A stretch of 64,000 nt of DNA from Falciphora oryzae (Eukaryota > Ascomycota > Sordariomycetes > Magnaporthales > Magnaporthaceae). The stretch lies in NCBI GenBank assembly GCA_000733355.1, contig JNVV01000042.1, positions 175,192-239,191 on the forward strand, written 5' to 3'. The position numbers and the translations under genes were made by a program. Numbering within the stretch: position 1 is the first letter of the stretch; every line of letters starts with the position of its first letter. The notes below the pieces were generated by a model. The model searched no databases. It saw nothing but the letters and a program-made list of their open reading frames with translations, and had not been told where the DNA came from. Positions 1 through 12,152 of the stretch are shown piece after piece.

Positions 1-723
1 AAAAAACCGAACAGTTTGCGTATGCGACTACACCTCCAGAGCGCCACCTCCCATTTGCCCAGCGGGACCAGGACCGCCCCTTTTAGTGCGGGTTGGGCCC
101 CCCACGGCGCCAGGCGCTGCAGGCAGCCGGATTAGGGCATGGCGGCGGCTGAAGGGATCAATAGGAATGGATGGGGGTTCTGGGTCTAGGTCTTCTCCCC
201 GCACATGCAGGGCATGATGGTACCCAGACCGGCGCGTCCACGCGGAGGGCTAGAGACTGTTGCTAGCTGCCCGTTTCTTGTTCTTCTTCCCCGGGGCTGA
301 TCTTTCTCTCTGTTGTTGCTGTTTTTGTTTCTAGTTTCTATGCACACGTGTCCCCCATTTTTATTTTCCGCCCGTTGCGCCGATAGCGGTCTACTACCCG
401 TACCTACTAGCCCACCTCGCCCTGTCCAACCAGACGGACACCACCGGCTGCACCTGCGAAGTGGGTGGCCCGCGCCGCACGCCAAAGGCAGAAGGTGCAG
501 GTGGAGCGCCCACACCTTGTCCGTCCCGTGAGCCTCGCACGTGGGCCAGGCGAGAGTCGTGAACACAGGGGTCTGTGATTTGGAACAAAGAAGAAAGATA
601 ATGGAGGAAAAGGAAGTAGAAAAGAGGGTGGAAACCAAACGCTTGAGCAGATTAAACCTGGACTACACCTTAGCAGTACAGTACACGATGGATACTCGCT
701 AATCAACAAAACACTGCGTCTTG
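1..723. other. Left flank, no gene seen
   Basis: Non-coding stretch that includes the 3' untranslated region of the regulator ending at 724. Open frames here lack any recognisable domain and overlap each other on both strands. I see no RNA gene. Confidence 0.5.
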
Positions 724-3622
724 TCAGTCCGCGTCGACCCCGACCCACCCCCACGACTTCATCATCTGCCGCTGCACCGACTCGGTCGGTCTCGCATGTT
801 CGCGCTCCGTCAGTCTCAGCATGTCGAGGAAGGCCTGCTGGTCCCCCCTTGATTCGAAGCGATCGCCGACTGTCGAGGAGGAAAAGAGACGGGGACAAGA
901 CACAAGAACAGTTTAGCCGCGGAAATTATCCCTCCGCATCTCCAGCACCAAAGAGGAGAAGATAACGGAAGTAACGGCGCTGAGAGGAGGAGAGAACTTA
1001 CATGCAGCCACTCCCATACACGCGGTGAAGAGCGCGGGTGGGGACCATTTGTTCCCCAGCCCAATCCCGCAGAGCTGCCTCAACAGATCCTGGACGCGGC
1101 TCTGGATGCCGTGACGTGGCAGCAGCGGCAGCAGCAGTGCCGGAGCGCCCCCCTCAGTTAGAAACATTGATCATGCATGTACGTAAATCCGAGCCCGCGC
1201 ATCTTTTTTTTTCGCTCTTTTCTTTTTTCTGTTTCCCACCCCGTAGCTCTTTTGCTTCTTTTATCTTTCCATGACGCATGCCAGGCAAAACCCCTCAGCC
1301 GCTGGTTGGCGCGGCTAGCGGGCGAATGCTCTTACATGAAGATAAGGCAACGGGCGATATCTTGAGGAGGGGTATCATGTAGGTAGGCCGAGGGTGACGT
1401 TACTTACATTGGCTCTATGTGACGCCTGCTTCCTTTGGGCCCCGACTCGCGGGATATTGGGGTCGAATATTGTGAGGAAAAGCTCCGCGAGGATGTTGTG
1501 CTGCACGCCGATAACTGTTGGACACAATACAGTTAACTGTAGCCCCTTGGGCCGGCCCAAGAGGGCAAAAACAAGCGACAGGGCAGCGCGGGACGCACTC
1601 TGACACGAGGTCTGGTACCATATTTCAGGAAAGGGCGTGTCCTTGTCCTCTTGGCCCTTGTATATAGGGTCGTAGGAGCTAGGCAACACGTGCCGCCAGC
1701 CGTCGCCCCAGTCACGCAGCTCAGCCCAGCGCCGAGCGACGCTGTGTGCGGGCATCGCTGCGGCGTTGGCAGCGTCATCATCCCGGAAGCAAAAGTTGAG
1801 CACGTCGGCGCAGTGCGTCACGGCCCTGTTGGCCCAGACGTGATCATCCGCAGGCCCGACTAGCGAGCGGTCCACAATCGGCAACGAAAGGTTTATGTGG
1901 ACGGGTTGGTGGTTCATGACGGCGCTGTAAATCTCCTGGCGCAGGCCGACCCAGAAGGAGGCGGCGCTGAGGCTGCGCGGCGCAATGTCCTGGCGGTTGT
2001 CGCCGGCCACGAAGGCGTGGATGCCCAGCAGGTGGCCGCGCGTGTCGATCCCCGAGTTGCGCACCTCCATTTCCTCAAGCACGCGCAAAATGATAGTCGC
2101 CGCGAAGAGGTTCTCGTCCGACACGGTGCCCGCATGGTTGAGCGTCGGGATCAGCGTCTGCAGGCACATGTGATGGTACCGGTTGGACGCCAGGTCGTCA
2201 TAGTTGGACGTCGTGTGGCTGAGGTGTCTTGACGACAAAGCGAAGATGGCATTCAGGAGTGTCGGGCATGTTCCCGCCCGCTGTGGGACCACCGTTTGGA
2301 AGGATGTCGAGGGGTCACAGAGATCGAGCTGGGTGCCGGTTCTGCTTAGCTGACGGCATTCGGATGATCGGTGTAGACATCACACATAACATGCTCAACG
2401 AATGGTATCCAAGGAGTACTCACCCATGTGGCAAGATTTTGTACAAAATGCCGGAACAAATAGGCTTCCTCGCGCTGCAATGGCCAGACTGGCCGCTCCA
2501 GGTACAGTAAAGGAGGACGTTGGTCCCCGTCGTCGGGGGATAGATAGCTGATCCCGTGGCGACTCTCTTGGCTCACCGGACGATGCCGCCTCTGGGCCCC
2601 GTCATGTTCTTCGTGCACGATGAACCTATCGGTTGGCGATCCCGGAACGGGTTGGTGGCGGCTCGACGGTGTCGCCTGGGCAGGAGACCTGTCCTCGAGA
2701 GTGACCGACGAGACTCCCGCGATGGAAGCCGTAGTCGGGGTCGGTTCATCAGGTACATGCTCGTCTTCATCGCAATCATCGTCGTTCTCAGGCCTCTGCT
2801 GGGCAGGCTCCCATGGCCGATAACTCCCATTTGGGCTAGCCTGCGGCTCATAATTTCGGGCTGTGGTCTCAGTCTCATCAACGTAGGTGACTGGCAGCAA
2901 GGGATTAGCACAATAAGCCCCTGTTTGGCCAAAGAAGGCAGTGACCGAGCCGCTGGCGAAGTAGCTTTCATGTCCGCGAGACAAGACATAGAACTGGACG
3001 CACTCTGCGTGGGGGAGCGAAGCCATTTCTGGTTGCGAGAGAAGGAGCCTAGGATAATGTCAGCGAATTCCATCCAGCTATTGTGGCAACTGTGGAGGGA
3101 CTCATAATATGATCTCAGAATGGGGCAAACATGACAATAAACTCACCCCCGAGGGCCTTAAACTTGAAGCCTCTCCGGCATTGCCGGCCGGTGGACGAGC
3201 ATCGTCCACAAACGGGAGTTGCTCTGTCGCCTGTAGGATTTGTGCGACCAGCCAAGGGTCAATACGACTGTGTCCCGGCACTATAAAGGTCCCTTGACAT
3301 GGTATTGGATGCAGGGAATGCGACAGGTCAAGCCGGGATGGACGGCTGGCTGGGCACGGCCGTGCTTGTGCGACTCACACTTCAAGTGCTGCTCACGGCA
3401 GTTTTGACTGCAAACAGGAGCCAACAGCGGCGATCAGCTTCACCGGCCATGCTAGTGGGTGTGAAGCGCCGGGGAGGCCCGGTGGGGGCGCGTCAGACGG
3501 GACGACGGGATCGAGAACACGCACCATCCCGGGGCGGCCACCTGGGCCTTGAGGGTTGGCTTGGGGTTTGGCGGAGGAGGAGCCGGGTGATTCGCAAGTC
3601 GGTCGGACCCGGTCAGGGGCAT
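724..3622 (-). CDS. Zn2Cys6 fungal transcription factor, 8 exons
   Basis: Predicted nuclear DNA-binding regulator of the Gal4-type zinc cluster class with a fungal-specific C-terminal domain (ARCA-like, Fungal_trans_2 style). Exons on the minus strand: 3525-3622, 3379-3407, 3147-3230, 3004-3048, 2424-2890, 1408-2328, 1002-1101, 724-869. They sum to 1890 nt (629 aa) with all phases closing. The zinc cluster is spread over the first three exons: CQNC, then REQHLKC, then PVCGRC and GRQC, giving C-X2-C-X6-C...C-X2-C-X6-C. It is followed by the family's KW...VDET segment (exons 4-5), an acidic/Pro-rich linker and a helical domain with VVPQRAG and ALSSRHLS. The end carries LCGIGLGN and a Trp-rich terminus (MKSWGW). 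Start chosen at 3622, the ATG nearest the zinc cluster in a Pro-rich leader; an upstream ATG at 3802 is possible. Target genes are unknown; the divergent neighbour is a sugar permease 2.4 kb away. Splice sites are by eye; the exon 3/4 acceptor has an unusually close branch point. Confidence 0.85.
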
Positions 3623-6059
3623 TTGCCCTTTAGGGGGGATGCGGACGGGCAGGAGAAGCCTGTCTCTCGGGCCAGCAGCCGAAATCCAGCCAGCGAGACC
3701 AACGACGTGGGTGCGGCGCCAGCAAGACACGCGACTCGCGGGGACGGGGTCATGGAACTGGCCAGAATCGGTCACCGTCTCCGACAAACAGGCGGTTGGC
3801 AAGGTGTGCTGAGTGCTGGAAAGGGCGAGAATTTCCAGAGGCTTCTGGGGTGTGTGTGGGCGGGCGCTGGTGGGGATTTCGGAGCGAGGGGGGGTGTTGG
3901 AAATGGGGGCCCGTGGGCCTCGCGGAGCGAAGAAGAAATAACGACGAGGAGAGCCGCCTCTCGCGGGCGCGGAGAAAACGGACGGGCTAGGTTATCCAAA
4001 AGCCGAGAAAAACTTGGGGAGAAGGGCAGGGGCAGGGGGTGTTCAGCCGGGAGCCTCTGGGGACCTCTGGGAGCCCTTTCCGCAGGAAACGGATGCGAAC
4101 AGGTTCAAGTGCTATCGGTGCACAGCAGATTAACAAGAGGTAGGCTATGCGTGTAGGTACGCCAACCTTCTCAAACAGATCCCCTTGTGTTTGTTGGAGT
4201 TGCTGGGCTAAGTGAGCCGACCGAGCGCTTCGAGAGCAGGCTTGCGCAGGCGCTGGAGCGACGAAGATGGATAAAGCGTGTTCGGGCTGGTAGAGTAAAC
4301 TTGCAGGGGTGGAGCCGGGCAGCCTGTGAACAAATGATGGGATGGCAGCTGGCTCGGGATGCCAAATCCGACCACCGCACTGAGCTTTAGAATCTGGACC
4401 CCAACAAGGCAAAATGCGACGAAGGAGCCCCCCACCCGGACCAGCGCGAGGGACGGCACGAGGAGAGGGAGGGATGATAATGATGAGCGACGGCGTGCGC
4501 CGAGTGTGCAAGATGGCACTGCATACGAATAAAGGGCGCTGCTGCTGCCGCCATCCTTTACGGCGTAGCACACTCGCCCGGAACCATGCATCCATCTGTC
4601 GGATTACAGAAGGTGCGATGCCCATGCCGTATCGTAGCGCAGCGCAGTCCAATTGCCGCATGGAAAGGCCTCGCTGTGAACCAACGCATTGTCCTGCCTG
4701 GCGCCTTCCCACAACGGCAGGTACAGCGACGCTAGGTTGCAAGAGTTCGAGATTTTTCCACTTTTCGGTCAAGCATCGTCCAAACTCGTCGACACCAAAC
4801 AGCCCAGGTACCACGCACCCTGCTCTTGGATCCCCCATCGCCAGCCCACATCCTCAACCACGGCGCGATAACCCCAAGCACCTCGGCGAGGAGAGGGGAA
4901 AAGTGGGAAGGCCCCCGGTTGGTCACCTGTCACTGCTGCTGCCGACCGAGACCACCCCTCCCTTCGCCTATTCCAGTTGGGGGCCCCTTTTCCATTCTCG
5001 GCTGCCTGCGCCCGGCTATCCGCAGCGTTGCTGCTTCTTATTTTCACTGTCGCGGTCTATAACCGACCAGTTCCCTTGCCACCAGTGGGTGGTTGGGTTG
5101 GCTGGATGAGCGCCGGCTTGGCCGCTCGCTCCTCTGGCAGGGGCCGCCGAGCCAAACTCCCGACGGGTGAGGATTGAGGTCCTCGACGAGGTTCCCCGCG
5201 ATCATGACTCGCCGACCCAGCCCGGCGCTACGGCAAAGTTCCATCAAGGGCCTGGGATTTCCGTGCCTGGGTGCTCCATCGTGGGTGCTTCTTTCCACGC
5301 GTGCCCAGGTGGTCGCGGGGAAAAGGCCGACATTGGTGCCAGCCACGGCCCGAATAGCTGGTTGGCTGGCTGCCTCTACGTGCAGGGGTGGGGGAAACGC
5401 CACCGGCCACCCACCCTTCGGCGCTGCCCCGCGCTCTGGACGTTGCGCCGCTGCAGTCAGAGGCTGCTCGGCAGCCAGTAGTGTGGCGGCAAGGTTATCG
5501 CGTTCGTGCTCGTTGGGCATTCAATTGAGCGCGGCGCTTTGCATGGCGCTGCAGCATCGGTTGACGTGACGATGGTCCAAGCATCCTTGTCAGCACGTCC
5601 AGCGGGCAGGCACTGTTTGGCTACCAAGGGTGCTGTCGACACCACCACACAACAGCACAAACACACACCGCGCATGCACAGTAAAATGCTGCCGGCGGCG
5701 ACTGTGGCGCCCCAAGTCCCATCCCGGCCCAGAGGAGCCCTCGGCCCTCTCCACCTATCCCACACCGTTCTGGTGTAACCCTGCCGCGTCGTTGATTCGC
5801 GACGACGTTATTGGCAGTTCGGCCCAAGATTACGATGGGGCGTCTGAATCTTCTAGATCCCGGCCCCCTCCGCAGCGGCCGGTCACGTTGCTGACCACCG
5901 TTCGTGTCTGCCGTGAGCGCCGGCGTACATAAACCCCGTCCGTCCGTTCGTCGTCGAGCCGCGTCGCAGCCCCTGGCTTTAGGAACGACAACGGATGCTG
6001 CTCTGTGCTGTCACCTACCTGTCGTCGCGCCCGTCCTCGCCCCACAGCCAGCTTGCGTC
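3623..6059. other. Divergent intergenic region, about 2.4 kb
   Basis: Lies between the zinc-cluster gene on the minus strand and the sugar permease on the plus strand, so it should hold both promoters. Several open frames of 100-285 codons exist on both strands. They have shadow-like composition, no domain signature and no splice-consistent extension, so I call none of them. Confidence 0.5.
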
Positions 6060-8611
6060 ATGGCGGACGAAAAAATCACCCCAAGCGCCGGGGAGCCTGC
6101 TGGCGCTGCCGCCGATGCCAAGATCGACTACTACGGCCCGAAGCCGGGGCAACGGGACGATGCCGACCCGGCCGACGACGAAAAGGCCCAGGACAAGATC
6201 ATTGGCTTCGCCAAGATCGCCACCGAGAAGGAGCGCTCCATGACCTTGATGCAGGGCATCCGCCTGTATCCTAAGGCTATCGCCTGGAGCATGCTGATTA
6301 GCGCCTGTATCATCATGGTATGTTGGTGCCCGACACCGGGATGTCCACTCCATATCCGAGATCTTGACGGCTGACACCACGTGTGGACTGCAGGAGGGAT
6401 ACGATGTGTGCTTGATCAACAACTTCTGTAGGTCCATTACTCATCCCAATCTGGTCCCCGGTGTTCTGCTGCAAGGGTCGTGTGCGCAGACGACTGTAGC
6501 GTTGCATTGCTACTCTTCAGCCGATCTTGGGAGGATCGGTGATGGCGGGGTTGGTTCGGTCACATGGATCCAATGCAATGCTGACACGGACGTGTCTGTT
6601 GGTTGTTAGATGCCTTTCCGCAGTTCAAGAAGAAGTACGGCGAGCAGCTGCCCAACGGTGATTGGGAGATTCCAGCTCAATGGCAAGCCGGACTGAGCAA
6701 TGTGAGCCCGCCAACACACCCTATTGCCTGCCGAAGAGATGCTGACCATATGACCACTGCAGGGTGCCAACGTTGGAGAGCTGATAGGACTCTTGCTCAA
6801 TGGCTGGGTCTCGGAGAGATTCGGGTATCGGTGGACCGTTATTGGCTGCTTGACCCTCATCATTGCGTGGACGGCCATCTTCTTCACTGCGCAAAATGTT
6901 CAGATGTTGCTTGCAGCCGAGATCTTGTGCGGTATTGTAAGTCCCTTGAGAGAGGCTAAGCGCCCGAAATCCCCCATCTTCATGCTTTATACCCATAGAC
7001 TAACCTTGTCCTGTTTTGTTCCCTTCCCGCCAATAGCCATGGGGTGTTTTCCAAACCTGTGAGTCCGCCCATGCACCGCAGAAACCGGCCCCGGAATATG
7101 CGAGGACCGCTGCTAACTCGACGCCAAGTGTGCATCACATATGCCTCCGAGGTGTGCCCAGTAGCTATGCGTGGCTACTTGACCACCTACGTCAATTTCT
7201 GCTGGGGAGCCGGCCAGGAGATTGCCATCGGGGTTTTGATGTCGATGCTGAAGCGAGACGACGAGGTAAGTCTCTCGGGGTCACACGATGAATTTGGGAC
7301 CAGCCTATCTGCCGAAACCAGCAGGGCTTGGGTCACTGACGGGACGAACTCGTTGCTCTAGTGGTCGTACCGAATCCCATATGCACTGCAATGGATGTGG
7401 CCTGTGCCCCTTATCATCGGCATCTACTTTGCCCCTGAGTCGCCTTGGTGGCTGGTGCGGCACAACAAGATCGACGAGGCCAAGAAGTCGCTCCTGCGGC
7501 TGACGAGCCTCAACAAGGAGACGGATTTCGATGCCGACGAGACCATCGCCATGATGGTGCACACCACCGCGCTGGAAGAGAAGGTGAGCGCATCAAATAC
7601 GGGAAGTCTAAACGAGCACGTACTGACGGCTCTTCTCTGAAGACTACTGCTGGCGCGTCCTACCTGGACTGCTTCAGGGGGCATGATCTCCGCCGAACAG
7701 AGGTATGTCACGTGCCGTGGATTCCAACGATAGGGGAAACCTCGCGGGTGCACCGAGATGTGCCAAATGGGAGGACTCCTTGCTGACGCAGGCACGACCG
7801 ACAGATCGTCTGCATGGTGTGGGCCATCCAGAACCTCAGCGGCAACTCCTTCTCCAACTACTCGACCTACTTCCTGACCCAGGCCGGGCTCGACTCGACG
7901 GCTGCCTACGGATTCGCCCTGGGCCAGTACGGCATGAATATGGTCGGCGTCTTTGGCGCCTGGTTCCTCATGAGCAGGGGCATCGGCCGGCGTTCGCTTT
8001 ACCTCTACGGGCTCTGCGTGCTCTGCACCATGCTCATGATCCTCGGTTTTCTGGGCCTGGTCCCCGAGGCAAACCGACGCGCCGGCTCCATCGCCACCGG
8101 CTCAATCATGCTGGGCTGGTCGCTGACCTACCAACTAACCGTCGGCACGGTCTGCTACTCGCTCGTCGCCGAGATCTCGACCCGTCGCCTCCAAATCAAG
8201 ACGGTCGTGCTCGGCCGCTGCCTGTACATCATCGTCGGCATCGTCGCTAGCGTCTTGACCCCCTACATGCTGAACCCTGGCAACTGGAACTGGCGCAACT
8301 ACGCCGGCTTCTTCTGGGTACGTGTGCCACGCCGCTTCCTCTCTTCCACCCCTGTGATCCCGTTGCTGACACCCGCTCAGGGCGCCGTCTGCTTCCTCTG
8401 CATCGTCTACACCTACTTCCGCGTCCCGGAGCCGTCGGGCCGCAGCTTTGCCGAGCTCGACGTCCTGTTCGAGCGCGGCATCAGCGCCAGGAAGTTTGCG
8501 AGCACTGATGTCGATGTGTTCGGCGAGCAGGTCGAGAAGAGCCTCATGGACAACTACCAAAAGCAGCTGGGTACCGCCTCCCATGTCGAGACCCCTGGTC
8601 GTGGAGTCTGA
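6060..8611 (+). CDS. MFS alpha-glucoside (maltose)-type permease, 10 exons
   Basis: Predicted plasma-membrane sugar:proton symporter of the MFS sugar-porter family, closest in style to fungal alpha-glucoside/maltose permeases. Exons: 6060-6317, 6394-6427, 6610-6701, 6763-6936, 7037-7058, 7129-7265, 7362-7583, 7643-7702, 7805-8317, 8381-8611; total 1743 nt, 580 aa, all phases consistent. The motifs appear in order: a long hydrophilic N-terminus, [16 protein letters not shown] after TM1, ERFGYRW between TM2 and TM3, PESPWWLVR at the end of the first half, NYAGFFW near TM10-11, and [16 protein letters not shown] at the C-terminal PETKG position. Two exons are only 34 and 22 nt, which automatic gene callers often miss. 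The divergent neighbour is the zinc-cluster regulator at 724-3622, a possible but unproven regulatory partner. Substrate (maltose, trehalose, other alpha-glucosides) cannot be fixed from sequence. Confidence 0.93.
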
Positions 8612-10394
8612 AGCAGGGGTTTCGACTCCTCCACCACGTGCCGGCTAGGAGGTGTTTTTGTTTACTGACGGGTCCTTTTTAATCCGGGTGGTCCATTCTC
8701 CTTAATGTGTTGGAAACAGATCGCAAGCCTGAATACTCACCGTGAAGGCCAGAGGAACAAGAAGGAAGACTGCTCTCGTGCAGTCAGCGCCTGCAGTTAT
8801 GCCAGATAAAAACGAAATATTCTAGCCCAGCATGGCCCAGAGGCTCCAGCAAGCAGTTATTGCTGCCTATATCAGCCTCCCTGCGAGGGATTGAATATTG
8901 GCGCCACTGAACCGAGCGTCATTGACCCGCACCCATAAAACTGGCACCGCAAAGTTCAAGTCTACATCACGCTCTGACGGGGTACTATAATTAGCCTCCA
9001 TGTTTGAACGGCAACCTGTCGACCACCAGGTGTGTCCCATTGCAGCCTCATGTATTGAATGGAGCACCAGCATATACGTTCTTTGCAGTAAATACGACCC
9101 TATTGCATCCCATGGGTTTTCTCACTCGGGTTGGGTACCCAAGCACCCGAGATAAGCAGCGATGCAATATCATCCCGCCCACCCATCGCCTCCCCCCAAA
9201 TGTCGCTATCAGACACGCACCGGCCGATTGATGTCACAGCAATCGCAAATAGGCTGAAGGCAATACGCAGGTTAGCAAGCACCAGTGGCAAAAGTTTCCC
9301 GTTCGGGTGCTTAGCCGAAGGCCGATGCTGGCCCCCCGGGGCTTGGCGCCGAGATCTGCCTTGTCTCGACAGAGAAGGTGGCCGGCGTGCTCGCTGCTGG
9401 GACCTGGATAGCCAGAAGCGGGGGCAGTCTGGGCTCCTTCCCGCCCGGTAACTGATCTCCGGTCTTCGGGACGGGCGAGGGACGGAGACTACTATCTAGT
9501 CTTTCCTTTTTCTTTCGCCGGTCCTTTAGAGTTTGTGTTTCCCTAGGAGCATCCCAGCTAATCCGTTATCCAACCGCGAAATTAACCAGAGCAGGCATGA
9601 ATATCGACAACAAGGAATTTTAAGCACCACTTCAAGAATCAACCCTCTCTGCTAGGTAGCTGACGGCGTTCCCAGTGGCTGGTAGCGGGGATACAAGGCG
9701 AGAGCGGCGGCAGGCAAAGAAAAGCATCGACGCTGAGAGGTTGCTGTCGCCCGCCACCAAGCAACTTGTTTAAAATCTACGCACGCACTCCAGGCTACGA
9801 CCTTCCGCATTCGAAAGCCCGCCAAGGCTCTCACCAAGCGGGGTCCTGCCGGCACCGCAGCCAATCGGTCGCACCCAAACGACCTCGCGGTTTGAGTCGG
9901 GTCTCGTCTTGGCTTGACTTGAAGGCCCGCTGCTATCAGGACGGGAGCTGTTTGGTACCTATCTCTTGTTTTTCTTGCGAGCTCTGCAAGCATGTCGGTC
10001 CTGATCGGCGGCGGAGGGCTGGTACAACAGCACCCCTGCTGCGCACGCGATTGGGATGTTGAGGAGGTAATATCAACCCTGCATGCATGTGTGTCCCGCT
10101 GGAGGCCTTGGGCGGCACATCGTTGGAGGAGCTTCTCTGCTGTCGTGGACCGCAACGCGCCCGCTCGCGCGTCTTGGCCCGAGGCATATCTCGGGCCCAT
10201 ATAAACGAGCATTCCCGCCCCTTTTCCACCATACCAACATGTGGCTTCTGGTCCCCAAGCCTCTGTGTGCTGCTATCCTTGCCCGCAAACTAGCTACGTT
10301 CGCTAGTAGTCGCAGGCCGCTCTCTTGAACTTCACTCCCGGCGGCTCTTTTTCTGGTCATTCTTTGAACCTGCTGAGGATCTCCGACCGCCATA
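8612..10394. other. Intergenic region, about 1.8 kb
   Basis: 3' flank of the permease and promoter of the LVIVD-like gene. I see no coding potential beyond overlapping shadow frames and no RNA gene. A TATA-like box near 10198 is listed separately. Confidence 0.5.
10198..10206 (+). promoter_or_regulatory. TATA-like box upstream of the secreted LVIVD-type gene
   Basis: The sequence CATATAAAC lies about 190 bp upstream of the ATG at 10395, in otherwise GC-rich DNA. Position and sequence fit a TATA element, but the transcription start is not visible. Confidence 0.4.
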
Positions 10395-12152
10395 ATGGCT
10401 CGTTCCGTTCTGTCACTGGGCGCCTCCCTCTACCTGCTCGCCTCCGTGGCGATGGGCAAGGAGAAGCCGGTCGACGAGGAGATGGCTGCCGAGTTCTACG
10501 ACTCGGGTGTCATCCACGAGGAGATCATGGCTCACAAGATGGTACGTACATGCAATCAGATGGAGTCGTGGGAGGTATCAGGAATTCAGAAATCTCTAAC
10601 ACGGCACCATTGTCTGCAGGAGCTCTGGAACCGCGAGAAGGCCGAGGGCCTCATGGACAGCGACCGGTACCCCGAGCTCGGGTTCACGCCCTGCGTTAAC
10701 GGCTGGATCGAGGCGATCCCCGGGGACCGCAACCACACGTTCAAGTGCTCGCAGATGGACCTGTACCATTTCCTGAGCCACGGCGCAACTGGATCTTCCG
10801 GTCGCGGCTCGGGTGCCTGGGGCTGGATCGCCGATAACGGGCGCGAGTTCATCGCCATCGGCCAGGAGGACGGTGCCACCTTCGCCGAGATCATGCCCGA
10901 GGGCAAGCTCAAGGTGGTGGCGCGCCTGCCGCAGGTCTCGTCCGTGTCCAACTGGCGCGAGATGAAGAGCTACAAGAACTACATGGTGATCGGCTCGGAG
11001 GCCGCGGCGCACGGAATCCAGATCTTCGACATGAACCGGCTGCTCGACATCGACGTCGAGGCCAACGGCGGGCCCGTCATCTTCCACAAGCTCGACGACC
11101 TGGCCGGCTACACCAACGAGATGCCGACGGCGGGCCGCAGCCACAACGTGGTCGTCAATGAGGAGAAGAACTACATGGTCGCCGTCGGCTCGCAGCCGCG
11201 CAACGACACGTGCCGCAGCGGCCTCATCTTCTTCGACATCACCGACGTTGCCAAGCCTGTGCGTCTGGGCTGCGCCGCCGACGACGGCTACGTGCACGAC
11301 GCTCACTGCCTCGTCTACCGTGGCCCCGACAAGCGCTACGACGGCAAGGACATCTGCTACGGCTACAACGAGGACTCGCTCACCATCTACGACGTTACCA
11401 ACAAGGCCAACGTGACCAACATCATCTCGCGCACCTCGTACGAAGGCGTCAACTACACGCACCAGGGATGGGTTACCGATGTCAACAACCAGGAGTTCCT
11501 CCTGATGAACGACGAGCGCGACGAGCGCTTCAAGGCCGGGCCGGCTGCCGACCAGCTCCCCGTGGTTTACATCTGGGACATCCGCGACCTGGAGAACCCC
11601 AAGCAGACGGGCATCTACAAGTACGACACCCCCGCCATCGACCACAACCTTTACATCAAGGACGGCATCATGTTCCAGAGCATGTACGGCTCGGGCTACC
11701 AGCTCCTGGACGTGTCGTCGGTCGGCCCCTCGGACCCGACGGGCGCGGGCATCTGCCGCGCGGCCTTCATCGACATCTACCCGGAAGACGACAACCTGCC
11801 GAGCGGCGGCCTGGTCGAGTTCGTGGGCAGCTGGTCGTCGTGGGGCTGGTTCCCGTCGGGCTACCACGTCGTCAACACCATCGAGCGCGGCGTGTTCCTG
11901 GTCAAGCCGACGTCGCTCAAGTGCCCGCCCAAGCCGAGCTGCGCGGCCGACAACTGCCTGCGCGCCCTGCGCGCCGAGTCCGTCCAGGGCCGCCTCGAGG
12001 CGTCGCAGCAGTTCTGCACGGGCTACACCCGCAACCTGGTCACCGAGGTCTCGGTCCTGCCCGACTACGCTCAGAAGGCCTGCACGGGCGACGCCATCTC
12101 GCGCGCCAGCAGCGCCTGCAGCTGCCTGCCCAAGCCGACGCCAGCTCTGTGA
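10395..12152 (+). CDS. Secreted LVIVD-repeat / choice-of-anchor-B-like protein
   Basis: Predicted secreted glycoprotein of unknown function. Exons 10395-10541 and 10620-12152 give 559 aa. A hydrophobic signal peptide (residues about 1-21, ending ASVAMG) precedes a charged leader. The body carries beta-propeller-like strands of the LVIVD/choice-of-anchor-B type: GIQIFDMNRL, SGLIFFDITDV, DSLTIYDVTNK, VVYIWDIRDLENPKQTG and GYQLLDVSS. Several N-glycosylation sequons (NHT, NDT, NVT, NYT) and a Cys-rich tail (CPPKPSC, ACSCLPKP) support secretion. The 78-nt intron is a multiple of three and has no in-frame stop, so unspliced mRNA would still be translatable (585 aa). I chose the spliced form because GTACGT and CTGCAG are good sites and the removed stretch lacks family character. 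Fungal homologues are often annotated as a 'regulatory P domain' protein; I see no evidence here for that function. Confidence 0.85.
   Translation: MARSVLSLGASLYLLASVAMGKEKPVDEEMAAEFYDSGVIHEEIMAHKMVRTCNQMESWEVSGIQKSLTRHHCLQELWNREKAEGLMDSDRYPELGFTPCVNGWIEAIPGDRNHTFKCSQMDLYHFLSHGATGSSGRGSGAWGWIADNGREFIAIGQEDGATFAEIMPEGKLKVVARLPQVSSVSNWREMKSYKNYMVIGSEAAAHGIQIFDMNRLLDIDVEANGGPVIFHKLDDLAGYTNEMPTAGRSHNVVVNEEKNYMVAVGSQPRNDTCRSGLIFFDITDVAKPVRLGCAADDGYVHDAHCLVYRGPDKRYDGKDICYGYNEDSLTIYDVTNKANVTNIISRTSYEGVNYTHQGWVTDVNNQEFLLMNDERDERFKAGPAADQLPVVYIWDIRDLENPKQTGIYKYDTPAIDHNLYIKDGIMFQSMYGSGYQLLDVSSVGPSDPTGAGICRAAFIDIYPEDDNLPSGGLVEFVGSWSSWGWFPSGYHVVNTIERGVFLVKPTSLKCPPKPSCAADNCLRALRAESVQGRLEASQQFCTGYTRNLVTEVSVLPDYAQKACTGDAISRASSACSCLPKPTPAL

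Noticed and set aside
3299..4838. Overlapping open frames of 283-285 codons on both strands upstream of the zinc-cluster gene
   Set aside because: No recognisable motifs, mutually overlapping, and one overlaps the exons and introns of the better supported regulator.
10596..11867. 423-codon open frame on the minus strand
   Set aside because: Antisense shadow of the LVIVD-type gene; Val/Asp/His-rich composition typical of reversed GC-rich coding sequence.
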